A stretch of 64,000 nt of DNA from Nematostella vectensis. Taxonomy: Eukaryota; Cnidaria; Anthozoa; Actiniaria; Edwardsiidae. Both the position numbers and the translations under genes were made by a program. The stretch is from positions 16,553,888-16,617,887 of the forward strand of contig NC_064041.1 in assembly GCF_932526225.1 (NCBI RefSeq), in the 5' to 3' direction. This document shows positions 54,175 through 64,000 of this stretch, piece after piece. Under the pieces are notes generated by a model. That model had not been told where the DNA came from. It saw only the letters and a list, made by a program, of their open reading frames with translations, and made no database searches. Every line of letters begins with the position of its first letter. Position 1 is the stretch's first letter.

Positions 54175-56298
54175 CTAATTGTTTCGTAGCAGGGCTTTGT
54201 TTCTGTGGCGGCACGAGGACACGAGTTCATTGCGTTTATTTAGAGTTGATAGTTTGGGTTGGCAGATGATCGTCAGCTTTTCCTTGAGGCAGAGGTTGCA
54301 ACGCTTAGTGGTACTGTTGTAGGCGGAGTGGGAAGAAAGAATGCGCCATGAACTATAGTACTCAATCATGTTGTCCTTGAGAATCCAGACGTGTTTGCTG
54401 AGTTCGGTGGAGTTTCTGTGTTTGGCGTGTCGGAATGATGCGGTGTGGTTTCTGTACCTGGTCTTGAAGCTGTTTTCAGTGAGCCCGACGTATGTTTCCG
54501 AGGTGTTGTTGTCTTTTCGAGTTACGGTAGCTTGGTAGATAACAGATGTCTGTAGGCAGTTTCCGTCTAGAGGGCAGGTGTCTTTCTGTCGGCAGTTGCA
54601 TGTCTTGTTGTTGGTAGTGGTAGGGGCGGAGTTGGCGATCTCGGTGGCCGACGATGCGGTGATGATGCGCTTGTTGTGGTTGTCGATGATCTGTTTGGTG
54701 TTGTTCATGCAGCTGTAACTGATTTTGATGGTGTTTCTGTTGAAGATTTTACGGAGGTGGTTGTCTTTCGGGAAGTGCTTGTCTATCAGGGTGAGGAATC
54801 TGTGGCCGATGTTGGTGCTGGCGTTCTTGCTGAAGGGCGGGTTGTACCATAGGATGTTGTTGCGTTTGTGGGTTTTTCGGTTGGTTACGGTGTTGGGATC
54901 GTAGCGTAGCGTGTAGTTGTATCCGCTATCGTCGAGTGCTTTCTGGTAAGGCGGCGCGGTCTGGTCAAAGGAGGCTTGGTCTGAAGATAGGGCAGATAGG
55001 CGTCTGTTGATACCAGCAGGGATGTTCTTGGTGATGGAGGGCGGGTGGTTGCTCTCACGGTGGACATATTGTAGCGAGGAGTTCGGCTTTGTATAAGGCT
55101 GGTGTGCATTACGTTTTAGGTCGAGGGTGACGTCTAGGAAATTGACAACTTGTTTGTTTGCCTCAATGGTGATTCGGAGTCCGTTGTTGTTGAAAATGCG
55201 GCATAGTTCCTTTTTTAGGTTTTCGGTGGCTCTGGGTGTGGCGTTGGTGATGGCTAGTCCGTCGTCGCGGTAGAGTCCTACGTTCATATTGAGGTCCTGA
55301 AGTTGGGAGAGAAGGAAGTTGCCTACAAGTTCACAGGTTTCTGCGCCATCGAAGCTCCCCATCGTAACATCAAATATCGTGTTGCTTTTCTTCTGCCAGG
55401 GTGTTTGGTTGTGGACCAGGAAGGAGCTCTTGGAGTGGGTTATGATCTCTTTTTCATCAGGGGTGATTTCGTCATAGTTGGAGGCGAAGTCGAGTGCTCT
55501 TGATAGTAGGTCTTGGCTGATAGATGGGTAGAATTCTACAATGTCAAAACAGATGAAGTTGAGTTGGTGTTTGTTTTCGGCAGCCTTGAACCAGTCAATG
55601 ACGGCTTTAGTGCTTTTCCATTGGTTGAAGTTTCGTTTCTTTGCAATTACGCTATTGATACGGTCGAGGATCTTTTTGCTGATTTTTCCGATTTCGGGTT
55701 TCGTGGGGTTGATGAGTCTGCAGGTAGGTTTGTTAGCGAAGTTCGGCTTATGGTCTTTGAGAGTTATGAAGGCTTGCTTGTTGGCTGTGGTGTCCATCCT
55801 ATCGTCTAAATCCAGTTTTGTAGCGATCTCTTTGTTTTTCTCGTGGACAGATTGCGTTGTTTCGGAGGGTGCTTTTTTGTAGGACTTGTTTATTTCTTTT
55901 TCTAGGAGATTCTTGTAGGTAGCTGGCTCTAGTTTGTAGAAGTTTGTGGTTTTATCTGCGGGGATCAGTAGTTTAGGTTCTTTTTTAATGTTGTCGGTGT
56001 CTTCTTTTAGCTTGCCCAGGAAAGGAGTGTTTAGGTTCTTGAATTTTACTGACTGGATCATTTTTAACATGTCTTCTTCGAACTCTTTCAGTTCTTCTAT
56101 AGGAGGCGGATTTTTGGTTGAGCGGAATCCATAGGTTTCTTTGGAGGTCGAGGCGGTGTCTGTGTTTAGGAAGAAGTGTGCTTTCCAGCGCATTCAGCGT
56201 AAAAAGTGTTCGGTTTTTTCAATAAGGCGTTGGAGGTAATCACTGCGAGATGGTAGGGGAATATTCTTCGTTGAGTAGTTGATGTGGAATTTTTCCAT
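54175..56298 (-). pseudogene. Penelope-like reverse transcriptase with GIY-YIG endonuclease, one internal stop
   Basis: About 707 codons from the ATG at 56296-56298 (MEKFHINYS). An in-frame TGA at 56194-56196, a likely CGA to TGA change, interrupts it, and a 672-codon open frame follows. The protein has an N-terminal helical region, PADKTTNFYKL, LKDHKP, the RT motif A region FDIVEFYPSIS, MGSFDGAETCELVG, and the catalytic YRDD (codons at 55261-55272). It also has a Cys cluster ([15 protein letters not shown]) and a C-terminal GIY-YIG nuclease (VIYQATV, TYVGLTENSFKTRYRNH). The enzyme would copy the element RNA and cut the target. Apart from the stop codon it is intact, so the insertion is recent. 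Confidence 0.9.
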
Positions 56299-56345
56299 AA
56301 TGAGTAGCCGTAGAGTGCTCAACAAGAAAAACTTGGAGTCTGGAT

Positions 56346-57673
56346 AAAATGATGGTTGAAGGCTTTCATAGAAAGTGCTCAATACTCGAAAGTAGAGCGG
56401 TGTATAGTGTTGGTTTGAGAAAAATACAAACTACATAGGTTTCCCTACAGGTCTGTTTCGTGGTTGCCCACTCATCAGGGGATTTAATGAGAATATTCCT
56501 ACCATCGTATATATACTATTAACATTGAAATTTACATAATAATAGACTGATAGTTTTAGCTAATGCGGCAAGAGGAACAATAGCTAGTTACATAAATATG
56601 CAGGGCGGAACGTGTGAAAAATTGATAGCGCGAAAATTTAACGGTGACGGGATTAACAGTTCTAATTGTTTGGTAGCAGGGCTTTGTTTCTGTGGCGGCA
56701 CGAGGACACGAGTTCATTGCGTTTATTTAGAGTTGATAGTTTGGGTTGGCAGATGATCGTCAGCTTTTCCTTGAGGCAGAGGTTGCAACGCTTAGTGGTA
56801 CTGTTGTAGGCGGAGTGGGAAGAAAGAATGCGCCATGAAATAAAAAACTCAATCATGTTGTCCTTGAGAGTCCAGACGTGTTTGCTGAGTTCGGTGGAGT
56901 TTCTGTGTTTGGCGTGTCGGAATGATGCGGTGTGGTTTCTGTACCTGGTCTTGAAGCTGTTTTCAGTGAGCCCGACGTATGTTTCCGAGGTGTTGTTGTC
57001 TTTTCGAGTTACGGTAGCTTGGTAGATAACAGATGTCTGTAGGCAGTTTCCGTCTAGAGGGCAGGTGTCTTTCTGTCGGCAGTTGCATGTCTTGTTGTTG
57101 GTAGTGGTAGGGGCGGAGTTGGCGATCTCGGTGGCCGACGATGCGGTGATGATGCGCTTGTTGTGGTTGTCGATGATTTGTTTGGTGTTGTTCATGCAGC
57201 TGTAACTGATTTTGATGGTGTTTCTGTTGAAGATTTTACGGAGGTGGTTGTCTTTCGGGAAGTGCTTGTCTATCAGGGTGAGGAATCTGTGGCCGATGTT
57301 GGTGCTGGCGTTCTTGCTGAAGGGCGGGTTGTACCATAGGATGTTGTTGCGTTTGCGGGTTTTTCGGTTGGTTACGGTGTTGGGATCGTAGCGTAGCGTA
57401 GCGTGTAGTTGTATCCGCTATCGTCGAGTGCTTTCTGGTAAGGCGGCGCGGTCTGGTCAAAGGAGGCTTGGTCTGAAGATAGGGCAGATAGGCGTCTGTT
57501 GATACCAGCAGGGATGTTCTTGGTGATGGAGGGCGGGTGGTTGCTCTCACGGTGGACATATTGTAGCGAGGAGTTCGGCTTTGTATAAGGCTTGTGTGCA
57601 TTACGTTTTAGGTCGAGGGTGACGTCTAGGAAATTGACAACTTGTTTGTTTGCCTCAATGGTGATTCGGAGTC
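56346..57673 (-). pseudogene. Second, truncated Penelope-like copy
   Basis: A direct partial copy containing the pseudo-LTR, the GIY-YIG endonuclease (56662-57195) and the end of the RT (to about 57601). It is nearly identical to copy 1, but an extra GTAGC repeat near 57396-57400 shifts the frame, as does a second change before 57236. It is cut off at 57673, in the middle of the sequence equivalent to about 55189 in copy 1. Confidence 0.9.
56442..56482 (-). ncRNA. Hammerhead ribozyme motif, copy 2
   Basis: Same 41-nt motif as at 53955-53995, in the pseudo-LTR between the two direct Penelope copies. Two motifs 2487 bp apart on one transcript would release a unit-length RNA. Confidence 0.85.
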
Positions 57674-58371
57674 CAACAACAATACATGCAACTGCCGACA
57701 GAAAGACACCTGCCCTCTAGACGGAAACTGCCTACAGACATCTGTTATCTACCAAGCTACCGTAACTCGAAAAGACAACAACACCTCGGAAACATACGTC
57801 GGGCTCACTGAAAACAGCTTCAAGACCAGGTACAGAAACCACACCGCATCATTCCGACACGCCAAACACAGAAACTCCACCGAACTCAGCAAACACGTCT
57901 GGATTCTCAAGGACAACATGATTGAGTACTATAGTTCATGGCGCATTCTTTCTTCCCACTCCGCCTACAACAGTACCACTAAGCGTTGCAACCTCTGCCT
58001 CAAGGAAAAGCTGACGATCATCTGCCAACCCAAACTATCAACTCTAAATAAACGCAATGAACTCGTGTCCTCGTGCCGCCACAGAAACAAAGCCCTGCTA
58101 CGAAACAATTAGAACTGTTAATCCCGTCACCGTTAAATTTTCGCGCTATCAATTTTTCACACGTTCCGCCCTGCATATTTATGTAACTAGCTATTGTTCC
58201 TCTTGCCGCATTAGCTAAAACTATCAGTCTATTATTATGTAAATTTCAATGTTAATAGTATATATACGATGGTAGGAATATTCTCATTAAATCCCCTGAT
58301 GAGTGGGCAACCACGAAACAGACCTGTAGGGAAACCTATGTAGTTTGTATTTTTCTCAAACCAACACTAAA

Positions 58372-58374
<3 letters not shown>
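57674..58374 (+). pseudogene. Inverted 3' fragment of the Penelope-like element
   Basis: Opposite orientation to the two copies on its left. It contains the Cys cluster and GIY-YIG region (open frame 57642-58112 begins in the neighbouring piece, so its first codons are not genuine) and the pseudo-LTR, ending at CCAACACTAAACAC next to the AT repeat. The junction at 57673/57674 is in the coding region. Confidence 0.85.
58292..58332 (+). ncRNA. Hammerhead ribozyme motif, copy 3
   Basis: Plus-strand copy of the same 41-nt hammerhead motif (TCCC-CTGATGA-GTGGGCAACCAC-GAAAC...TA-GGGA), in the pseudo-LTR of the inverted fragment. Confidence 0.85.

Positions 58375-58421
<47 letters not shown>
58375..58421. 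repeat. AT microsatellite, right of the Penelope-like element
   Basis: About 23 uninterrupted AT repeats; the continuation of the interrupted repeat at 53834-53858. Confidence 0.9.
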
Positions 58422-58424
<3 letters not shown>

Positions 58425-59100
58425 GTCAAACAACAGAATTGCATGATAACCTTGAATATATTGAATAAAGGACTGCAAAAAACATCTTTTGTACTAGTTG
58501 CTTGAATTGACCCTTTGCTATTTTTAGCTGAATTCCCCTCCCCCTCTAAAAAAGAAAATAATAATAATAATAGAACAAAACTAAAAAGAAAACAAACACA
58601 ACAGAGACCCCCACCAACAATTTTGATTTTTTTTACTTTCCTTTAAAAGGGGAGTGTCATGGTTAAGAGATTTGCAATAGCTCTAGAGCCCTGATACAAT
58701 AAACTTCAGTGAAATTCTAACACTGACTTATGAGCTTTTGGTACATGTGGGACACTTTAAACAAAACAAAAAAAAAAAATGACCACAAACTGTCAATTAA
58801 CATAGTTTTCAATATAATATTGCATATTATTTAATAAGGTATTCACAGCTTTTAAAAAGTTCAACTGTTTGTTGACACTTAAAAGCCTACAATAATCACT
58901 GACTCCAGACATGCGCAGTACTATGTTGCTGCCCCTTTAAAGTAAAATACAGCTTTACTTAGTCAGCGTAGACAAAATTGCGGATTTTGTCAATATTCTA
59001 ATATGAATATGTCAATATTCTCCCCCTTTACGTCTTTATTTCTATTTATTTTATGATTTTCACATGATACCAAAACAGCGTCTTTTTTCTTCGCTAATTT
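58422..59100 (+). repeat. Type-B satellite unit, part after the Penelope-like element
   Basis: Type-B sequence with the MITE copy at 58647-58936, up to the landmark GATGTCATGTACAC at 59101. No gene. Confidence 0.9.
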
Positions 59101-61330
59101 GATGTCATGTACACAATAAAAGAGATGCGCCCGTGCGCATGGCGAGTCCCCAAGGGACCCAAGACGCCCAAATAGACCTCTATTTTTTGTCATCCACAAT
59201 CTCGGCGAGCTGTGCGTGGCGTAACCGTATTACAGGCCTGAGATCCTGGTTATTGTCCTCCCCATTAATGCGCGGGTTGGGATAACCTTGCAAGAGTGTT
59301 GTACAGCATATTCGCTCGGAAATATCGGTGCTTGGGGCCTTCGGGTTCTTTACAGCCTTCCGTAAAAGCCTTGTGCTGCCATATCGATTGGGTAATCCGT
59401 ATGTATGGTTTCCGTTTTGTTCTTCAGACCGGGTTCGATCCCAGGAGAATGGGCTTTTTTTTTAGTTCGTTTTTTTTCCTTTGTGATGGACCCCCTTAAT
59501 CCTGATAGGTTTTGCGCAAAAATAATAAAAAAAACCCATCAAAGATGCTGAGAGTACATAAAAATGTCCCTATACCTTCTTTTTATGTCATGACACACCA
59601 AGAACAGTATAATTACCGATTGGGTAATCCGTATGTATGGTTTCCGTTTTGTTCTTCAGACCGGGTTCGATCCCAGGCCAATGGGCTTTTTTTAATTCGT
59701 TTTCTTTCTTTGTGCTGGACCCCCTTAATCCTGATAGGTTTTGCGCAAAAATAATAAAAAAAGTGAGTTTGCAAAATAAGCTTGCTAGATTTATTGATTA
59801 TATGTATACAATTTGTTTCTAGGAAGTTAACAAAAAACACAAAGCAAAGAGTTTGAGGAAGTAAACAAGTATGTGAACTTTAATGTTCTATTTGAAGGGG
59901 TGCATTTTGTACAGGGAAGCATACATAGAATGCTTAACTGGTGGAGAGGGAAGATGTAAAAGTTTATTGAGCATAATTTCAACAATAGCAGGGGGAAGAG
60001 AGGGGCACTCTCTTCATACAATATTGCAGTTGTTACCTATTATTAAATAAGTTTGTAACATGTATTTGTTTATTAAGCAAGGTCTATTTCTGAGACAAGC
60101 AAACTCAAGTAAGGCTGTTGAAATAACAGGTGAGTGTTAAAAGAAAAACAATTATCTGATTAGAAAACTACTGTAGATTCCTTTGCACCAAAATAAGAAC
60201 AAACTTCATTTTGTTTGTTATTTATGAGGAACGAGATGAGCTCTACAATGCCAAAAAGAAATATGTATTGCTCATCTAAATTATACAAGTAAATAATAAT
60301 ATTAAAAAAAGAATTACTGTAAGTAATTAGAGTGGTTTTCATTAACTCGTGAAACAAGGTGTGATAGTTAAACAGTAATAGTTAGTAAAACACAAAAAAG
60401 AACAATAGAATCAGATCACAACAAAGTGTAATACGCTAAAGCGTAGTTCACGGGTTAATAAAGGTTTTGACATTTCAACCTTACATCCACATGAAGGTAA
60501 TGCCTAATATCGAGTGCCCTACAGTAAGTGTTTTGCAGTCAAGTTGTTTTATTTTAATAGGTAAAAAAATATTCTAAATAATAGTAATCATAGCTATGGT
60601 CACCACTTACACATATAGAACTTGTAATGAAAAGAAAGAAAATATATATATATTTGCAGTCAAACAACAGAATTGCATGATAACCTTGAATATATTGAAT
60701 AAAGGACTGCAAAAAAACATCTTTTGTACTAGTTGCTTGAATTGACCCTTGGCTATTTTTAGCTGAATTCCCCTCCCCCTCTAAAAAAGAAAATAATAAT
60801 AATAATAGAACAAAACTAAAAAGAAAACAAACACAACAGAGACCCCCACCAACAATTTTGATTTTTTTTACTTTCCTTTAAAAGGGGAGTGTCATGGTTA
60901 AGAGATTTGCAATAGCTCTAGAGCCCTGACACAATGAACTTCAGTGAAATTCTAATACTGACTTATGAGCTTTTGGTACATGTGGGAGACTTTAAACTAA
61001 ACAAAAAAAATGACCACAAACTGTCAATTAACATAGTTTTCAATATAATATTGCATATTATTTAATAAGGTATTGACAGCTTTTAAAAAGTTCAACTGTT
61101 TGTAGACACTTAAAAGCCTACAATAATCACTGACTCCAGACATGCGCAGTACTATGCTGCTGCCCCTTTAAAGTGAAATACAGCTTTACTTAGTCAGCGT
61201 AGACAATATTGCGGATTTTGTCAATATTCTAATATGAATATGTCAATATTCTCCCCCCTTACGTCTTTATTTCTATTTATTTTAGCTTTTCACATGATAC
61301 CAAAACAGCGTCTTTTTTCTTCGCTAATTT
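59101..61330 (+). repeat. Type-B satellite unit (2230 bp), with internal duplication
   Basis: Contains the GC-rich core (about 59120-59385), then two copies of the tRNA-like segment (about 59384-59453 and 59616-59685) separated by a ~160 bp spacer (AAAGATGCTGAGAGTACATA). It also has the short MITE (60346-60454), a short AT run (about 60643-60654) and the larger MITE (60882-61167). No gene. Confidence 0.9.
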
Positions 61331-62639
61331 GATGTCATGTACACAATAAAAGAGATGCGCCCGTGCGCATGGCGAGTCCCCAAGGGACCCAAGACGCCCA
61401 AATAGACCTCTATTTTTTGTCATCCACAATCTCGGCGAGCTGTGCGTGGCGTAACCGTATTACAGGCCTGGGATCCTGGTTATTGTCCTCCCCATTAATG
61501 CGCGGGTTGGGATAACCTTGCAAGAGTGTTGTACAGCATATTCGCTTGGAAATATCGGTGCTTGGGGCCTTCGGGTTCTTTACAGCCTTCCGTAAAAGCC
61601 TTGTGCTGCCATACCGATTGGGTAATCCGTATGTATGGTTTCCGTTTTGTTCTTCAGACCGGGTTCGATCCCAGGCCAACGGGCTTTTTTTTTTAGTTCG
61701 TTTTTTTTTCTTTGTGCTGGACCCCCTTAATCCTGATAGGTTTTGCGCAAAAATAATAAAAAAAAGTGAGTTTGCAAAATAAGCTTGCTAGATTTATTGA
61801 TTATATGTATTCAATTTGTTCCTGGGAAGTTAACAAAAAACACAAAGCAAAGAGTTTGAGGAAGTAAACAAGTATGTGAACTTTAATGTTCTATTTGAAG
61901 GGGTGCATTTTGTACAGGGAAGCATACATAGAATGCTTAACTGGTGGAGAGGGAAGAGGTAAAAGTTTATTGAGCATAATTTCAACAATAGCAGGGGGAA
62001 GAGAGGGGCACTCTTTTCATACAATATTGCAGTTGTTACCTATTATTAAATAAGTTTGTAACATGTCTTTGTTTATTAAGCAAGGTCTATTTCTGAGACA
62101 AGCAAACTCAAGTAAGGCTGTTGAAATAACAGGTGAGTGTTAAAAGAAAAACAATTATCTGATTAGAAAACTACTGTAGATTCCTTTGCACCAAAATAAG
62201 AACAAACTTCATTTTGTTTGTTATTTATGAGGAACGAGATGAGCTCTACAAAGCCATAAAGAAATATGTATTGCTCATCTAAATTATACAAGTAGATAAT
62301 AATATTAAAAAAGAACTACTGTAAGTATCTAGAGTGGTTTTCATTAACCCGTGAAACAAAGTGTGATAGTTAAACGGTAATAGTTAGTAAACACAAAAAA
62401 GTACAATAGAATCAGATCACCACAAAGTGTAATACGCCAAAGCGTAGTTCACGGGTTAATGAAGGTTTTGACATTTCAACCTTACATCCACATGAAAGTA
62501 ATGCCTAATATCGAGTGCCCTACAGTAAGTGTTTTGCGGTCAAGTTGTTTTCTGTTAGTAAGTAAAAAAATATTCTAAATAATAGTAATCATAGCTATGG
62601 TCACCACTTACACATATAGAACTTGTAATGAAAAGAAAG

Positions 62640-62720
<81 letters not shown>

Positions 62721-62721
62721 G

Positions 62722-62752
<31 letters not shown>

Positions 62753-63459
62753 GTATATATATATATGTATATATATATATGCAGTCAAACAACAGAATTG
62801 CACGATAACCTTGAATATATTGAATAAAGGACTGCAAAAAAAACATCTTTTGTACTAGTTGCTTGAATTGACCCTTGGCTATTTTTAGCTGAATTCCCCT
62901 CCCCCTCTAAAAAAGAAAATAATAATAATAATAGAACAAAACTAAAAAGAAAACAAACACAACAGAGACCCCCACCAACAATTTTGATTTTTTTTTACTT
63001 TCCTTTAAAAGGGGAGTGTCATGGTTAAGAGATTTGCAATAGCTCTAGAGCCCTGACACAATAAACTTCAGTGAAATTCTAACACTGACTTATGAGCTTT
63101 TGGTACATGTGGGAGACTTTAAACAAAACAAAAAAAAATAACCACAAACTGTCAATTAACATAGTTTTCAATATAATATTGCATATTATTTAATAAGGTA
63201 TTCACAGCTTTTAAAAAGTTCAACTGTTTGTTGACACTTAAAAGCCTACAATAATCACTGACTCCATACATGCGCAGTACTATGTTGCTGCCCCTTTAAA
63301 GTAAAATACAGCTTTACTTAGTCAGCGTAGACAAAATTGCGGATTTTGTCAATATTCTAATATGAATATGTCAATATTCTCCCCCTTTACGTCTTTATTT
63401 CTATTTATTTTATGATTTTCACATGATACCAAAACAGCGTCTTTTTTCTTCGCTAATTT
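61331..63459 (+). repeat. Type-B satellite unit (2129 bp), without the duplication
   Basis: One tRNA-like segment (61614-61683), short MITE (62348-62455), long AT microsatellite (62643-62780), larger MITE (63009-63295). No gene. Confidence 0.9.
62643..62780. repeat. Expanded AT microsatellite with periodic ATGTAT interruptions
   Basis: About 138 bp. The first ~64 bp is pure AT. The rest has a G (ATGTAT) at irregular 12-18 bp steps. The unit at 60.64 kb has only about six AT repeats at the same place. Confidence 0.95.
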
Positions 63460-64000
63460 GATGTCATGTACACAATAATTGAGATGCGCCCGTGCGCATG
63501 GCGAGTCCCCAAGGGACCCAAGACGCCCAAATAGACCTCTATTTTTTGTCATCCACAATCTCGGCGAGCTGTGCGTGGCGTAACCGTATTACAGGCCTGG
63601 GATCCTGGTTATTGTCCTCCCCATTAATGCGCGGGTTGGGATAACCTTGCAAGAGTGTTGTACAGCATATTCGCTCGGAAATATCGGTGCTTGGGGCCTT
63701 CGGGTTCTTTACAGCCTTCCGTAAAAGCCTTGTGCTGCCATATCGATTGGGTAATCCGTATGTATGGTTTCCGTTTTGTTCTTCAGACCGGGTTCGATCC
63801 CAGGCCAATGGGCTTTTTTTTTAGTTCGTTTTTTTTCCTTTGTGCTGGACCCCCTTAATCCTGATAGGTTTTGCGCAAAAATAATAAAAAAAACCCATCA
63901 AAGATGCTGAGAGTACATAAAAATGTCCCTATACCTTCTTTTTATGTCATGACACACCAAGAACAGTATAATTACAGATTGGGTAATCCGTATGTATGGT
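63460..64000 (+). repeat. Partial type-B satellite unit at the window end
   Basis: Starts at the landmark GATGTCATGTACAC. It has the core, the tRNA-like segment (about 63740-63811), and then the spacer and beginning of the second tRNA-like copy, as in the unit at 59101. It is cut by the window end. Confidence 0.9.

Larger units (their letters stand above)
53859..58374 (-). mobile_element. Composite Penelope-like retroelement in an AT repeat
   Basis: Three pieces in a row. A nearly complete copy (53859-56345, minus) is followed by a direct partial copy (56346-57673, minus) and an inverted fragment (57674-58374, plus). The first ~316 bp of the first piece recur at 56346-56661 and, inverted, in 58113-58374, forming the pseudo-LTRs characteristic of Penelope-like elements. 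Tandem and inverted partial copies are typical of this class. Both outer edges are AT microsatellite, so target duplications cannot be read. Confidence 0.9.

Noticed and set aside
57642-58112. 156-codon plus-strand frame as a separate GIY-YIG gene
   Set aside because: It is the inverted Penelope fragment, and its first codons come from the neighbouring piece across the junction.
62555-62858. Open frames encoding Tyr-Ile repeats
   Set aside because: Translation of the AT microsatellite.

Overview
The window is repeat-rich eukaryotic DNA, most likely from an invertebrate animal. An anthozoan-like cnidarian is my best guess, because the Penelope-like and CR1/jockey-like reverse transcriptases look like those common in cnidarian genomes; this is inference. 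No ordinary host gene was found. Most of the window is an AT-rich tandem array (satellite) with units of about 2.98 kb (type A, 5.25-52.44 kb) and about 2.0-2.2 kb (type B, 52.44 kb to the end). Every A unit, and every B unit seen far enough, carries a ~289 bp MITE-like insert between TTAA sites. Nearly every unit also carries a GC-rich core and a 70-nt tRNA-like segment with a Pol III B box.

The most notable object is a 12.6 kb, GC-rich, virus-like integrated element at 36066-48708, sitting inside one A unit. It has 333 bp terminal inverted repeats (3 mismatches by eye) and a TGTACA target duplication. It encodes a capsid-like protein, an A32/FtsK-type packaging ATPase, a Maverick/Polinton-like rve integrase, a minor-capsid candidate, several small membrane proteins, and a large replication protein. 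That last protein joins a Cys-rich N-terminus, a family-B-polymerase-like palm, an SF1 helicase and a C-terminal HNH-type nuclease. I see no conventional Polinton protein-primed polymerase and no adenain-like protease. Genes run from a divergent centre at about 40.5 kb: capsid, ATPase, small proteins and integrase rightward, a long membrane-anchored protein and its neighbours to the left, and the replication protein inward from the right end. Three genes carry single frameshifts, so this copy is young but probably no longer functional as it stands, unless the frameshifts are sequencing errors. A second, older, truncated and inverted copy of the same family fills 1-3154 and ends in the same satellite at a different site.

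Other insertions are: a 5'-truncated LINE (7129-9712, minus, CTGGCC duplication, GTT-repeat tail); a second LINE fragment (52500-53296, plus); and a composite Penelope-like element (53859-58374) inserted in an AT microsatellite. The Penelope element consists of one nearly full copy, one truncated direct copy and one inverted fragment, each with a hammerhead ribozyme motif in its pseudo-LTR. The array also has an inversion junction near 5251, an A-to-B junction near 52435, and a higher-order dimer (about 5.97 kb) in 21128-33067.
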